Below the pieces are notes generated by a model that saw only the letters and a program-made list of their open reading frames with translations, was not told the DNA's origin and did no database searches. Shown piece by piece: positions 55,986-64,000 of a stretch of DNA of 64,000 nucleotides. Both the position numbers and the translations under genes were made by a program. Source of the stretch: Leifsonia sp. fls2-241-R2A-40a (GTDB lineage Bacteria; Actinomycetota; Actinomycetes; Actinomycetales; Microbacteriaceae); assembly GCF_030209575.1 (NCBI RefSeq), contig NZ_JARVRS010000001.1, positions 2,976,001 to 3,040,000 on the forward strand, read 5' to 3'. Numbering within the stretch: position 1 is the first letter of the stretch; each line of letters starts with the position of its first letter.

Positions 55986-56906
55986 ATGCGCATCGTCTTC
56001 GCCGGCACTCCTGCCGTCGCCATCCCGTCGCTCGAGGCGGTCGCCGCGCGCCACGAGGTGGTCGCCGTCGTCACCCGTGAGGATGCGCCCCTCGGCCGCA
56101 AGCGCGTGCTCACGCCGTCGCCGGTAGCGGAGGCGGCCGAGCGGCTCGGGCTGGCCGTGATCAAGGCGAACCGGCTCGGTGACGACGTGACCGAGCGCAT
56201 CCGCGACCTGCGGCCCGACCTCGGCGCGGTCGTCGCCTACGGCGGGCTCGTCCGCGAGCCGCTGCTGTCTCTTCCGCGACTCGGCTGGGTCAACCTCCAC
56301 TTCTCCCTGCTCCCGCGCTGGCGCGGGGCGGCCCCCGTCCAGCACGCGCTGATCGCGGGCGACGCCGAGACCGGGGCGGCGGTCTTCCACCTCGTCCCCG
56401 AGCTCGACGCGGGCGATGTGTACGCCGAGCTGCGGCATCCCATCGGCGTGGACGATACGGCGGGCGAGCTGCTCGCCGCCCTCGCGGTCGACGGCGCGGC
56501 ACTGCTCGCCGACACCGCGGATGCGCTCGAGGCCGGCACCGCGGTCGCCGTCCCGCAGAGCGGCGACGTCACCCTGGCCCCGAAACTCGGCCTCGACGAT
56601 GCGCGCCTCGACCTCACCGAGCCCGCGGACACGGTGTACGGCCGCCTGCGCGGGGTCACTCCCGAGCCCGGCGCGTTCGTCCTGCTGGGGGAGGAGCGGT
56701 TCAAGATCCACGCGGCACGACCGGCCCGCGGTGAGGAGCCCCTCGCCCCGGGCGCCGTCGAGACGCGTGACCGGCGCGTCCTCGTGGGCACGGGCACCGA
56801 CCCGCTGGAGCTGCTCACGGTCCAGCCGGCCGGGAAACGCGCAATGGCCGCCGCGGACTGGCTCCGCGGGGTCGCGTCCGGCGACGCGAAGGTGGTGCTG
56901 TCATGA
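55986..56906 (+). CDS. fmt: Methionyl-tRNA formyltransferase
   Basis: Formylates initiator Met-tRNA with 10-formyl-tetrahydrofolate. 306 residues. Seen: MRIVFAGTPAVAIPSLEAV, AYGGLVREPLLSLPRLGWVN, the catalytic loop LHFSLLPRWRGAAPVQHAL (Asn/His region with HFSLLPRWRG), and the D-containing TGAAVFHLVPELDAGDVY. The C-terminal tRNA-binding OB domain ends with GWLRG-like DWLRGVASG. The stop overlaps rsmB by four bases. Confidence 0.96.
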   Translation: MRIVFAGTPAVAIPSLEAVAARHEVVAVVTREDAPLGRKRVLTPSPVAEAAERLGLAVIKANRLGDDVTERIRDLRPDLGAVVAYGGLVREPLLSLPRLGWVNLHFSLLPRWRGAAPVQHALIAGDAETGAAVFHLVPELDAGDVYAELRHPIGVDDTAGELLAALAVDGAALLADTADALEAGTAVAVPQSGDVTLAPKLGLDDARLDLTEPADTVYGRLRGVTPEPGAFVLLGEERFKIHAARPARGEEPLAPGAVETRDRRVLVGTGTDPLELLTVQPAGKRAMAAADWLRGVASGDAKVVLS

Positions 56907-58324
56907 GCGATAACCGAAGCAGGAACCGCAACCAGGACCGCGGCTCCCGCCAGCCGCAGGTGCGCGTCCAGCCCGCCCGGCAGGTCGCCCTCGACGTGCT
57001 GCTCGCGGTGCGCGAGTCGGATGCGTACGCCAACCTCCTGCTCCCCACCCGCATCTCGCGCGCCGGCCTCTCGCCGGCCGATGCGGCGCTCGCGACCGAG
57101 CTCACGTACGGCACGCTGCGGCTCCAGGGCTACTACGACCGTGTGATCGCCATCGCGGCGGGGCGCCCGGTCGACAAGATCGATCCTCCGCTGCTCGACG
57201 TGCTGCGGCTCGGCGCCCACCAGCTGCTGTCGACCCGCGTGGCCGCCCATGCCGCCGTGAACGAGTCGGTCGGGCTGGCCCGCACCGTCGGCAGCCGCTC
57301 CGGCACCGGTTTCGTCAACGGCGTGCTGCGGGAGATCGGCCGTCACACCCCCGAGGAGTGGCGGGATGAGGTGGCCGGGCGGGCGAAGAACGAGGACGAC
57401 CGCCTCTCCGCCCTGTACTCGCACCCGGTCTGGATCGTGCGGGCGTTCCGCCGGTCGCTCGACGCGGAAGGGCGCGTGGACGAGCTGGAGGCGCTCCTGG
57501 AGGCGGACAACACCGCCCCGCGCGTCAACCTGGTCGCGCTCCCGGGCCTCGCGACGCCTCCGGACGACGCCCGCCCCGACCGCTACTCGCCTCCCGGCTT
57601 CACGGCCGGTGGCGGCGACCCGCAGGGGCTCGTGGAGTCGGCGGACGGGCGCATCCGCGTCCAGGACGAGGGCTCGCAGCTCGCGGCGCTCGCCCTCAGC
57701 CGTGCCCAACCGATCATTCCGGGGGAGCGCTGGCTCGACCTGTGCGCCGGCCCCGGCGGCAAGGCGGCTCTCCTCGCGGCCGAGGCCCTCGAGGGCGGCG
57801 CGTCGCTGGTCGCGAACGAACTGGTGCCCGCCCGCGCCGAGCTCGTCCGGCGCGCCCTGGCGCCCGTGCCGCTCGAGGTGCCGGTCTGGGAGCTGGACGG
57901 CACGGTGCTCGGCGAGGAGCATCCCGAAGCCTTCGACCGCATCCTCCTCGACGCGCCGTGCACCGGTCTGGGCGCGCTCCGGCGCCGTCCGGAGGCACGC
58001 TGGCGCAAGACGCCGCGCGATGTGGCCGAGCTGACCCGCCTGCAGACCGCGCTGCTCGATTCCGCCGTCGCCGCACTGAAGCCGGGCGGTCTGCTCGCCT
58101 ACGTGACCTGCTCGCCGCACATCGCCGAGACCCGCGGAATCGTGGCGGATGCGCTGGAGCGCCACGGGGACGTGCTGGAGGCGGAGGCGACCTCCGAGAT
58201 CGTGCAGTCGTTCGCTGTCGAGCGGCTCGACCTCGCCGACGACTCGGAGACGGTCCAGCTCTGGCCTCACCGCCACCTCACCGACGCCATGTTCATCGCG
58301 CTGCTGCGCAAGCGCTCCGCCTAG
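56903..58324 (+). CDS. rsmB: 16S rRNA m5C methyltransferase RsmB (Fmu), NusB-domain fusion
   Basis: 473 residues from the ATG overlapping fmt. Residues about 1-160 are a NusB-like domain (PARQVALDVLLAVRESDAY, ALATELTYGTLRLQGYYD, LDVLRLGAHQLLS, AAHAAVNESVGLART). The C-terminal part is a SAM methyltransferase: DEGSQLAALAL, LDLCAGPGGKAALLA (motif I, about residue 280), LLDAPCTGLGALRRRPEARW with the release Cys and YVTCSPH with the nucleophile Cys. It methylates a cytosine of 16S rRNA (C967 in E. coli). A long disordered-free fit to family length. Confidence 0.95.
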   Translation: MSDNRSRNRNQDRGSRQPQVRVQPARQVALDVLLAVRESDAYANLLLPTRISRAGLSPADAALATELTYGTLRLQGYYDRVIAIAAGRPVDKIDPPLLDVLRLGAHQLLSTRVAAHAAVNESVGLARTVGSRSGTGFVNGVLREIGRHTPEEWRDEVAGRAKNEDDRLSALYSHPVWIVRAFRRSLDAEGRVDELEALLEADNTAPRVNLVALPGLATPPDDARPDRYSPPGFTAGGGDPQGLVESADGRIRVQDEGSQLAALALSRAQPIIPGERWLDLCAGPGGKAALLAAEALEGGASLVANELVPARAELVRRALAPVPLEVPVWELDGTVLGEEHPEAFDRILLDAPCTGLGALRRRPEARWRKTPRDVAELTRLQTALLDSAVAALKPGGLLAYVTCSPHIAETRGIVADALERHGDVLEAEATSEIVQSFAVERLDLADDSETVQLWPHRHLTDAMFIALLRKRSA

Positions 58325-58327
58325 GCT
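58322..58327 (+). promoter_or_regulatory. Candidate -10 element of rpe (leaderless type)
   Basis: TAGGCT includes the rsmB stop codon and ends six bases before the rpe ATG at 58334. GGAGG lies only one base before the ATG, too close for a normal ribosome site, which favours leaderless initiation. Confidence 0.36.
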
Positions 58328-58333
58328 GGAGGC

Positions 58334-59029
58334 ATGGCACCGACGACTCCTTCCGCCGACCGGATCGACCCGCGCGTCCGCATCAATCCGAGCATCCTGG
58401 CCGCCGACTTCGTCAACATGCAGTCCGAGCTGGAGCGCATCGCGACGGCCGACCTGGTGCATGTGGACGTGATGGACAACCACTTCGTCCCGAACCTGAC
58501 CTTCGGCCCGCAGATGGTGGGCCGCATCCAGGATGTGAGCCCCGTCCCGCTCGACGTGCACCTCATGATCGACGACCCGGACCACTGGGGGCTGGGATAC
58601 GCGGAGCTGGGGGCGTACTCGGTGACGTTCCACGCGGAGGCGGCGCACGACCCGATCTCGCTGGCGCGCCGGCTGCGCGCGATCGGCGCCCGGGCGGGCA
58701 TCGCGCTGAAGCCGGGCACCGCCGTGGAGCCGTACCTCGACCTCCTGGAGGAGTTCGACCAGGTGCTGGTGATGACCGTCGAGCCCGGCTTCGGCGGGCA
58801 GTCGTTCATGCCGGAGATGATGCCCAAGCTCCGCGCTCTGCGTGAAGCCGTCGAGGCGCGCGGGCTGGACGTCTGGCTGCAGGTCGACGGCGGCGTGACC
58901 GAGGAGACCATCGTCACTGCCGCCTCCGCCGGCGCCGACACGTTCGTGGCCGGCTCCGCCGTCTTCCGCGGCGACCCCGCCGAGAGCATCGCGTCCCTGC
59001 GGGACGCCGCCCGCGCGCACGCCCACTAG
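58334..59029 (+). CDS. rpe: Ribulose-phosphate 3-epimerase
   Basis: Interconverts ribulose 5-phosphate and xylulose 5-phosphate; feeds ribose phosphate to PRPP. 231 residues. TIM barrel signatures: [35 protein letters not shown] (metal His/Asp pair), [24 protein letters not shown] with the catalytic Asp counterpart in [11 protein letters not shown], and phosphate-binding [15 protein letters not shown]. Complete. The his genes follow 20 bases later under their own -10. Confidence 0.96.
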   Translation: MAPTTPSADRIDPRVRINPSILAADFVNMQSELERIATADLVHVDVMDNHFVPNLTFGPQMVGRIQDVSPVPLDVHLMIDDPDHWGLGYAELGAYSVTFHAEAAHDPISLARRLRAIGARAGIALKPGTAVEPYLDLLEEFDQVLVMTVEPGFGGQSFMPEMMPKLRALREAVEARGLDVWLQVDGGVTEETIVTAASAGADTFVAGSAVFRGDPAESIASLRDAARAHAH

Positions 59030-59037
59030 CCGACCGC

Positions 59038-59043
59038 TACGCT
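59038..59043 (+). promoter_or_regulatory. Candidate -10 element of the his-trp operon (leaderless type)
   Basis: TACGCT ends six bases before the hisE GTG at 59050, with no ribosome site in the 20-base gap. The spacing predicts an mRNA starting at the GTG. Confidence 0.45.
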
Positions 59044-59049
59044 AGAACG

Positions 59050-59313
59050 GTGAAAACCTTCGACGACCTCTTCGCCGAGCTCGAGCAGAAGGCCCAGTCC
59101 CGGCCGGAGGGTTCCGGGACGGTCCGCGAGCTCGACGCCGGCGTGCACGCCATCGGCAAGAAGATCGTCGAGGAGGCCGCCGAGGTGTGGATGGCTGCCG
59201 AGTACGAGTCCGACGAAGCCATGGCCGAAGAGGTCTCGCAGCTGCTCTACCACCTGCAGGTGCTGCTGCTTGCGAAGGGTCTCACCCTGGCCGACGTGTA
59301 CCGACATCTGTGA
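59050..59313 (+). CDS. hisE: Phosphoribosyl-ATP pyrophosphatase
   Basis: Second step of histidine synthesis: phosphoribosyl-ATP to phosphoribosyl-AMP. 87 residues from a GTG. The MazG-like all-helical fold is seen in [38 protein letters not shown] with the metal-binding Glu residues, and [20 protein letters not shown]. It is a separate protein, not fused to HisI, as usual for actinobacteria; hisI lies three genes further. Confidence 0.95.
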   Translation: MKTFDDLFAELEQKAQSRPEGSGTVRELDAGVHAIGKKIVEEAAEVWMAAEYESDEAMAEEVSQLLYHLQVLLLAKGLTLADVYRHL

Positions 59314-59371
59314 TGGCCCCGTAGCTCAGCCATCCACTCGATCGATCGATCACGTCACGAAAGACTCATCC

Positions 59372-60211
59372 ATGCTGAAGATCGCCGTCCCCAACAAGGG
59401 TTCCCTCTCCGAGACCGCGGCGCAGATGCTCCACGAGGCCGGCTACGTCGGCCGCCGCGATCCCAAAGAGCTCATCGTCACCGATCAGCGCAACGGCGTC
59501 GAGTTCTTCTACCTGCGCCCGCGCGACATCGCGACCTACGTCGGCTCCGGAGCGCTCGATGTCGGCATCACCGGCCGCGACCTGCTGCTCGACTCCGGCT
59601 CGACGGCCGGCGAGATCACGGCCCTCGACTTCGCCGCGTCGACCTTCCGGTTCGCCGGGCCTGCCGGTGTCTTCACCGACCTGGCCGAGCTGGAGGGCAA
59701 GCGCGTCGCGACGAGCTACCCCGGGCTGGTCGGAGCATTCCTCGCCGAGAAGGGCGTGAGCACCTCGCTCATCAAGCTCGACGGTGCGGTGGAGTCCGCG
59801 GTGCGGCTGGGGGTCGCGGATGCGGTCGCCGACGTGGTCGAGACGGGCTCCACGCTGCGCAAGCAGGGCCTGGAGATCTTCGGTCCGGTCATCCTCGAGT
59901 CGGAGGCCGTGCTCATCTCGTCGCCGTCGCCCGCCGCAGGAGTGGACACCCTGGTGCGCCGCCTGCAGGGCGTCATGGTCGCCCGCCAGTACGTGCTGAT
60001 CGACTACAACCTGCCGGTCGCGCTGCTCGAGAAGGCCGTCGCCCTCACCCCGGGCGTCGAGTCGCCGACCGTCTCGCCCCTCGGCGAGCCGGACTGGGTG
60101 GCCGTGCGCGTGATGATCAAGCGCGAGCAGACCAACCACATCATGGACGACCTCTACGAACTCGGCGCGCGCGCCATCCTGGTCACCTCCATCCACGCTG
60201 CGCGGATCTGA
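59372..60211 (+). CDS. hisG: ATP phosphoribosyltransferase (long form)
   Basis: First and feedback-controlled step of histidine synthesis, joining PRPP and ATP. 279 residues from an ATG. Seen: [19 protein letters not shown], the periplasmic-binding-like fold with [20 protein letters not shown], and PRPP-binding [19 protein letters not shown]. The C-terminal 70 residues ([19 protein letters not shown]) form the histidine-binding ACT-like domain, so this long form needs no HisZ. A 58-base gap to hisE holds a short GATC repeat. The stop shares a base with hisF. Confidence 0.96.
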   Translation: MLKIAVPNKGSLSETAAQMLHEAGYVGRRDPKELIVTDQRNGVEFFYLRPRDIATYVGSGALDVGITGRDLLLDSGSTAGEITALDFAASTFRFAGPAGVFTDLAELEGKRVATSYPGLVGAFLAEKGVSTSLIKLDGAVESAVRLGVADAVADVVETGSTLRKQGLEIFGPVILESEAVLISSPSPAAGVDTLVRRLQGVMVARQYVLIDYNLPVALLEKAVALTPGVESPTVSPLGEPDWVAVRVMIKREQTNHIMDDLYELGARAILVTSIHAARI

Positions 60212-60975
60212 TGAGCGTCGCGGTCCGGGTCATCCCCTGTCTGGACGTGGCCGCCGGCCGCGTGGTGAAGGGCGTGAACTTCCAGAACCTGCGCGACCAG
60301 GGCGACCCCGTCGAACTGGCGCGCCGGTATTTCGAGCAGGGCGCCGACGAGCTGACCTTCCTGGATGTGACGGCCACCGTCGACGACCGCGCCACGACCT
60401 ACGACGTGGTGCGTGCGACGGCCGAGCAGGTGTTCATCCCGCTGACGGTGGGCGGCGGTGTCCGCAGCCCCGAGGATGTGGCGAAGCTGCTGGGCCACGG
60501 AGCGGACAAGGTGGGCGTCAACTCGGCCGCCATCGCCCGCCCGGAGCTCATCGCCGAGATCGCCTCCCGCTTCGGCGCGCAGGTGCTGGTGCTGTCGCTG
60601 GATGTGAAGCGGTCGGCGGCGACGCCGTCCGGCTTCGTGGTCACGACGCACGGCGGTCGTGCCGAGACGGACCTCGACGCGCTGGAGTGGGCGACGCGCG
60701 CGATCGAGCTGGGCGCGGGGGAGCTGCTGGTCAACTCCATCGACGCCGACGGCACCAAAGAGGGCTTCGACCTGGAGCTCATCCGCGAGATGCGCGCGCT
60801 CAGCAGCGTGCCGGTGATCGCCTCGGGCGGCGCAGGCCGCCTGGAGCACTTCGTGCCTGCAATCGAGGCAGGCGCCGACGCGGTCCTCGCCGCGAGCGTG
60901 TTCCACCAAGGCGAGTTGACGATCGAGCAGGTCAAGGACGAGCTGGCTGCGGCCGGGATGGAGGTCCGCCGATGA
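60211..60975 (+). CDS. hisF: Imidazole glycerol phosphate synthase subunit HisF
   Basis: Cyclase half that uses ammonia from HisH. 254 residues from the ATG joined to hisG (TGATG). TIM barrel with [17 protein letters not shown] (catalytic Asp12), [38 protein letters not shown] (second catalytic Asp), and [16 protein letters not shown]. hisH, hisB, hisC, hisA and hisD are outside the window. Stop overlaps hisI by four bases. Confidence 0.96.
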   Translation: MSVAVRVIPCLDVAAGRVVKGVNFQNLRDQGDPVELARRYFEQGADELTFLDVTATVDDRATTYDVVRATAEQVFIPLTVGGGVRSPEDVAKLLGHGADKVGVNSAAIARPELIAEIASRFGAQVLVLSLDVKRSAATPSGFVVTTHGGRAETDLDALEWATRAIELGAGELLVNSIDADGTKEGFDLELIREMRALSSVPVIASGGAGRLEHFVPAIEAGADAVLAASVFHQGELTIEQVKDELAAAGMEVRR

Positions 60976-61355
60976 GCACGACAGCGACCGATGCGGTGCT
61001 GGAGCGCATCCACTTCACCGATACCGGACTGGTTCCGGCCATCATCCAGCAGTGGGACACCCGCGAGGTCCTCATGATGGGCTGGATGGACGCGGAGGCG
61101 TTCCGCCGCACCATGACGGAGGGGCGCGTGACGTTCTGGTCCCGCTCCCGCAAGGAGTACTGGCGGAAGGGCGACACCTCCGGCCACGTGCAGTACGTGA
61201 AGGGCGCGGCGCTCGACTGCGACGGCGACACGCTGCTGATCACCGTCGAGCAGATCGGCGCGGCCTGCCACACCGGGACCCGCACCTGCTTCGACGCGGA
61301 TGTTCTGGAGCCGGCCGTCGGTTTCAGCCCGGAGATCGAGGCGGGCGACCTGTGA
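60972..61355 (+). CDS. hisI: Phosphoribosyl-AMP cyclohydrolase
   Basis: Third step of histidine synthesis, opening the purine ring of phosphoribosyl-AMP. 127 residues from the ATG overlapping hisF. Seen: [38 protein letters not shown], the magnesium site [14 protein letters not shown] and the zinc site [10 protein letters not shown]. Not fused to HisE. The stop overlaps the trpE GTG, linking histidine and tryptophan synthesis in one message. Confidence 0.96.
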   Translation: MSTTATDAVLERIHFTDTGLVPAIIQQWDTREVLMMGWMDAEAFRRTMTEGRVTFWSRSRKEYWRKGDTSGHVQYVKGAALDCDGDTLLITVEQIGAACHTGTRTCFDADVLEPAVGFSPEIEAGDL

Positions 61356-62884
61356 TCGACACGGCCGGGGGGACGACGACGCGCCAGGACTTCGACGCGC
61401 TCGTCGTCGACCACCGCGTCGTCCCGGTGATCCGCGAGCTGTTCGCCGACGGGGAGACGCCGGTCGGCATCTACCGCAAGCTGGCCGCAGGCCGGCCGGG
61501 GACGTTCCTGCTCGAATCGGCGGAGCAGGGCGGCATCTGGTCGCGCTTCTCGTTCGTCGGCGCGGCGTCGTTCGGCGTGCTGACCCAGCAGGGCGACGAG
61601 GTGCGCTGGCTCGACTACGGGCTTCCGGCGGAGCGCGCGCTGGGCACCGCGGCCTCCCTCCGGCCTCTGGATGCGCTGGCCGCGCTGCACGCGCGTTGGC
61701 AGACCGCGCGCATCCCGGGTCTCCCACCGCTGACCGGCGGCCTCGTCGGGTTCATCGGCTGGGAGGCGATCCGCCAGATCGAGCGGCTGCCCGACGCACC
61801 GCCCGCCGACGTGGACGTCCCCGGTCAGGCTCTCGCCTTCGCCGCCGACCTCGTGGTCATCGACCACCGGTCGGGCACGGTCAAGCTCATCGCCAACGCG
61901 CTGGCCGACGGCACCGACGATCCGGATGCGCTGTGGTCCGGCGCGCAGCAGCGCCTCGACCGGATGCAGGCCGAACTGGCGCAGCCCTCGGAGGCGTGGC
62001 TGGCGGATGTGGACCTCGGGACGCCCGCCGACCCGGTGTCGCGCACGCGCCGCGACGACTTCCTGGCGGCGGTCGTCACGGCGAAGGAGCGCATCGTCGA
62101 CGGCGACATCTTCCAGGTCGTCATCTCGCAGCGGTTCGAGCTGGAGTGCACCGCCCCTGCGCTCGATGTGTACCGCGTCCTGCGCGCCCTGAACCCGAGC
62201 CCGTACATGTACCTGCTGTCGCTGGAGAAGCCGGACGGCGAGCGGTACGAGATCGTCGGGTCGTCGCCGGAAGCGCTGGTGAAGGTGCAGGAGGGACGCG
62301 CGTTCACGCATCCCATCGCCGGCTCCCGTCCGCGCGGTGCGACCCCGGAGCAGGACCTCGACCTGGAGGCGTCCCTGCTCGCCGACGACAAGGAGCGCGC
62401 CGAGCACCTCATGCTCGTCGACCTGGCCCGCAACGACCTGCTCAAGGTGTGCGCGGCCGGAAGCGTCGAGGTCACCGAGTTCATGCGCATCGAGCGGTTC
62501 AGCCACATCATGCACATCGTGTCGTCGGTCGAGGGCGACCTGCTTCCGGAGGCGACGGCGATCGATGTGTTCCGCGCGACGTTCCCGGCCGGGACGCTCT
62601 CGGGCGCGCCGAAGCCGATGGCGCTGCGGATCATCGACGAGCTGGAGCCGGCGCAGCGCGGCGTCTACGGCGGCGTGATCGGATACTTCGATTTCGCCGG
62701 GGACGCGGACCTCGCCATCGCCATCCGTACCGCCACGATCATGGACGGCGTGGCGCGCGTCCAGGCCGGCGGGGGACTGGTCGCCGACTCGGTGCCGGAG
62801 AGCGAGTTCCAGGAGTCGCAGAACAAGGCCGCGGCGCCGCTGCGCGCGGTCGCGGTGGCGAACGCCATGAAGCGAGTGCTGTGA
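61352..62884 (+). CDS. trpE: Anthranilate synthase component I
   Basis: Turns chorismate and ammonia into anthranilate, the first tryptophan step. 510 residues from the GTG overlapping hisI. N-terminal tryptophan-binding part: FLLESAEQGGIWSRFSFVG (LLES motif of feedback inhibition). Catalytic domain: FQVVISQRFELE, PSPYMYLLSLE, SPEALVKVQEGRAFTHPIAG, and C-terminal FPAGTLSGAPKPMALRIIDE plus QAGGGLVADSVPESEF. TrpG is not in view. No attenuator precedes it because it lies inside the operon. Confidence 0.96.
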   Translation: MIDTAGGTTTRQDFDALVVDHRVVPVIRELFADGETPVGIYRKLAAGRPGTFLLESAEQGGIWSRFSFVGAASFGVLTQQGDEVRWLDYGLPAERALGTAASLRPLDALAALHARWQTARIPGLPPLTGGLVGFIGWEAIRQIERLPDAPPADVDVPGQALAFAADLVVIDHRSGTVKLIANALADGTDDPDALWSGAQQRLDRMQAELAQPSEAWLADVDLGTPADPVSRTRRDDFLAAVVTAKERIVDGDIFQVVISQRFELECTAPALDVYRVLRALNPSPYMYLLSLEKPDGERYEIVGSSPEALVKVQEGRAFTHPIAGSRPRGATPEQDLDLEASLLADDKERAEHLMLVDLARNDLLKVCAAGSVEVTEFMRIERFSHIMHIVSSVEGDLLPEATAIDVFRATFPAGTLSGAPKPMALRIIDELEPAQRGVYGGVIGYFDFAGDADLAIAIRTATIMDGVARVQAGGGLVADSVPESEFQESQNKAAAPLRAVAVANAMKRVL

Positions 62885-63603
62885 ACGGACGACGGGTCAA
62901 GTATTCGACGATGCTGCTCCTGCTCGTGGGGAGCGCGCTGGCGCTGCTCGCGGCGACGCAGCCGTGGTTCGCCATCCAGCTGACCGACACGGCCAATCAC
63001 GCGAGCACCATCACCGTCGCGGGGTCGGTGGCGGCGCCGGCGTTGACGGCGCTCGCGCTGGCCGGGCTCGCCCTGACTGCCGCCCTGGCGATCGCCGGGC
63101 CGGTCTTCCGCATCGTGCTCGCGCTGCTCGGCGTCCTGCTCGGCGTCTCCGTGCTGGTCTCGGCCATCACCGCGGTGTCGGATGCAGTGGGCGCGTCGTC
63201 GGCGGCGATCACGACCGCGACCGGCGTGGCGGGGGACGCGTCGGTCCGCCGGCTCGTGCACTCGGTCACCATCGAGTTCTGGCCGTGGCTGGCGATCGTG
63301 GCCGCTGTCCTCATCCTTCTCGCGAGTGCGGCGGTCGTGGTGTTCTCGCGGTCGTGGCCCGGTCCGTCGCGCAAGTACCAGACGCGCTTCGCCGGGGAGG
63401 ACGGCCGTCCGGTCGACGAGGTCTTCGCCGACGCGACGGAGGACGGCCCGGAGCCCTCTGACGACGCCGAGGCGCGCGCAGCGGCGGAGGAGGACGCGGA
63501 GGACTCCGCCGACGACACGCCCGACCACTCGGGCACCCTCGATCGCGACACGGCGATCGACAGCTGGGACGAGCTCTCCCGCGGGGACGACCCCACGCGC
63601 TGA
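62881..63603 (+). CDS. Trp operon-associated membrane protein
   Basis: 240 residues from the GTG overlapping the trpE stop. Four hydrophobic helices (about residues 9-27, 47-70, 77-101 and 134-155) with TQPWFAIQLT after the first helix and EFWPWLAIVAAVLILLAS in the last, then an acidic tail of about 75 residues rich in Asp/Glu/Ala. This fits the Trp_oprn_chp family, found next to trpE in actinobacteria and of unknown function. A terminator-like hairpin follows the stop, separating it from the next gene. Confidence 0.85.
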   Translation: MNGRRVKYSTMLLLLVGSALALLAATQPWFAIQLTDTANHASTITVAGSVAAPALTALALAGLALTAALAIAGPVFRIVLALLGVLLGVSVLVSAITAVSDAVGASSAAITTATGVAGDASVRRLVHSVTIEFWPWLAIVAAVLILLASAAVVVFSRSWPGPSRKYQTRFAGEDGRPVDEVFADATEDGPEPSDDAEARAAAEEDAEDSADDTPDHSGTLDRDTAIDSWDELSRGDDPTR

Positions 63604-63638
63604 CCACCCCGCGGACCGCGCGCCGTCCCGTGACGGCA

Positions 63639-63659
63639 CCCCTCCGCGAGCCGGAGGGG
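63639..63659 (+). terminator. Hairpin after the Trp-associated membrane protein
   Basis: CCCCTCCG (63639-63646) pairs with CGGAGGGG (63652-63659) around a five-base loop, 35 bases after the stop. No T tract, so termination efficiency is uncertain, but a new -10 element follows at 63668. Confidence 0.45.
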
Positions 63660-63667
63660 GTAACCAC

Positions 63668-63673
63668 TAGACT
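63668..63673 (+). promoter_or_regulatory. Candidate -10 element of the HGxxPAAW-trpC unit
   Basis: TAGACT, identical to the hexamers at rpsD, rpoZ and the alaS unit, lies 59 bases before the ATG at 63733. The predicted leader contains the hairpin at 63692-63714. Confidence 0.42.
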
Positions 63674-63691
63674 GGTTGCGTTCCAATTCCC

Positions 63692-63714
63692 GTGCGCGCA
63701 GGCAAGGCGCGCAC
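63692..63714 (+). other. Leader hairpin before the HGxxPAAW gene
   Basis: GTGCGCGC (63692-63699) and GCGCGCAC (63707-63714) are perfect complements around a seven-base loop, ending ten bases before GGAG (63725-63728). No leader peptide with Trp codons was found, so this is not a classical trp attenuator. Confidence 0.45.
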
Positions 63715-63732
63715 CCGACGTGCAGGAGTTCC

Positions 63733-63963
63733 ATGAGCAGCGAGTCAGTCGAGCCAGGTCACGGTCACTCGCCGGCGGCGTGGACGGCCGTGATCATCAT
63801 GCTGGTCGCCTTCACCATCGGCGCGATCGCCTTCTTCTTCGACGCCCCGATCATCGTCTGGGCGGCAGCGGGTCTCGCGATCATCGGCCTCATCGTGGGC
63901 GGCGTCATGAAGCGCGCAGGTTACGGAGTGGGCGGCTCCAAGTACACCCCGAAGGGTCACTGA
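63733..63963 (+). CDS. HGxxPAAW family membrane protein
   Basis: 76 residues from the ATG with GGAG five bases upstream. The defining motif HGHSPAAWTAV is at about residues 9-19, followed by two transmembrane helices (IIMLVAFTIGAIAFFF and WAAAGLAIIGLIVGGVM), and a polar C-terminus. This family is restricted mainly to actinobacteria, usually next to trpC or trpE genes; function unknown. A partial trpC begins three bases after its stop. Confidence 0.9.
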   Translation: MSSESVEPGHGHSPAAWTAVIIMLVAFTIGAIAFFFDAPIIVWAAAGLAIIGLIVGGVMKRAGYGVGGSKYTPKGH

Positions 63964-63966
63964 TCC

Positions 63967-64000
63967 GTGCTCGCCGACCTCGTCGCCGGCGCGCTCGAAG
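63967..64000 (+). CDS. trpC: Indole-3-glycerol phosphate synthase, first codons only
   Basis: A GTG three bases after the HGxxPAAW gene reads VLADLVAGALE up to the window end. This is the usual opening of actinobacterial TrpC, and trpC is the gene normally found here. Only eleven codons are visible, so the call depends on that short match and on gene order. Confidence 0.55.
   Translation, partial: MLADLVAGALE

Noticed and set aside
59315-59330. tRNA 5'-end-like sequence (GCCCCGTAGCTCAGC) between hisE and hisG
   Set aside because: It resembles an acceptor stem and D-arm start, but no anticodon arm, T-arm or matching 3' acceptor strand follows; the next bases are a GATC simple repeat and the hisG leader.
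59339-59352. CGATCGATCGATCA simple repeat before hisG
   Set aside because: Three overlapping GATC units; too short to count as a repeat element and no clear regulatory layout.

Overview
The window is a gene-dense, very GC-rich actinobacterial chromosome segment. The family-level signature points to Microbacteriaceae (Leifsonia-like): a guanylate kinase fused to a mycobacterial-type integration host factor (mIHF) domain, an HGxxPAAW protein beside the trp genes, a PriA-like protein without a Walker A loop, a PyrR-headed pyr operon, PdxST vitamin B6 synthesis, and frequent GTG/TTG starts with ATGA or GTGA overlaps. The species is inferred only from gene content.

Regions. 1-3.3 kb is a small accessory zone: the end of a DUF1931 histone-fold gene, a GNAT acetyltransferase, a frameshifted small membrane gene, two truncated gene remnants meeting tail to head near 1.5 kb, and a two-gene XRE regulator/nucleotidyltransferase unit that looks like a type IV-style toxin-antitoxin pair, with a perfect inverted repeat over its start. 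3.3-6.1 kb (minus strand) holds a DUF2127 membrane protein and a secreted GH25 muramidase with three cell-wall-binding repeats. 6.3-12.7 kb has thrS, a HIT hydrolase, and the B6 locus (pdxR-like regulator and pdxY on the minus strand, divergent from pdxS-pdxT). 12.8-23.6 kb has a cNMP/thioredoxin-reductase-like fusion, yebC-ruvC-ruvA-ruvB, yajC-secD-secF, a rhodanese and a bifunctional (p)ppGpp synthetase/hydrolase. 23.6-26.3 kb (minus) has an orphan AbiEi-like protein, a DUF349 protein and a membrane-anchored cyclophilin. 26.5-34.1 kb has rarA, rpsD with a structured leader, two small membrane-associated proteins, alaS, ruvX and mltG.

34.1-40.8 kb is a shikimate cluster (aroE-aroC-aroK-aroB-DUF3052-aroQ) continuing into efp, nusB and a DsbA-like lipoprotein. 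41.0-50.7 kb is a complete UMP pathway operon: pyrR-pyrB-pyrC-(membrane protein)-carA-carB-pyrF, followed by mIHF-gmk. A PyrR-type RNA hairpin overlaps the pyrR Shine-Dalgarno sequence, which suggests translational control. 50.8-58.3 kb has rpoZ, coaBC, metK, priA, fmt and rsmB. 58.3-64 kb has rpe, hisE-hisG-hisF-hisI-trpE, a Trp-operon membrane protein, an HGxxPAAW protein and the first codons of trpC. PRPP-using nucleotide, histidine and tryptophan synthesis, the chorismate supply and translation factors are thus packed together.

Most transcription units have a TAGACT/TAGAAT/TACGCT-like -10 hexamer without a visible -35. At five units the hexamer ends only 6-7 nt before the start codon, which predicts leaderless mRNAs. 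No tRNA, rRNA, CRISPR array, intact insertion sequence or prophage was seen, and no gap over 300 bases lacks a gene or gene remnant.
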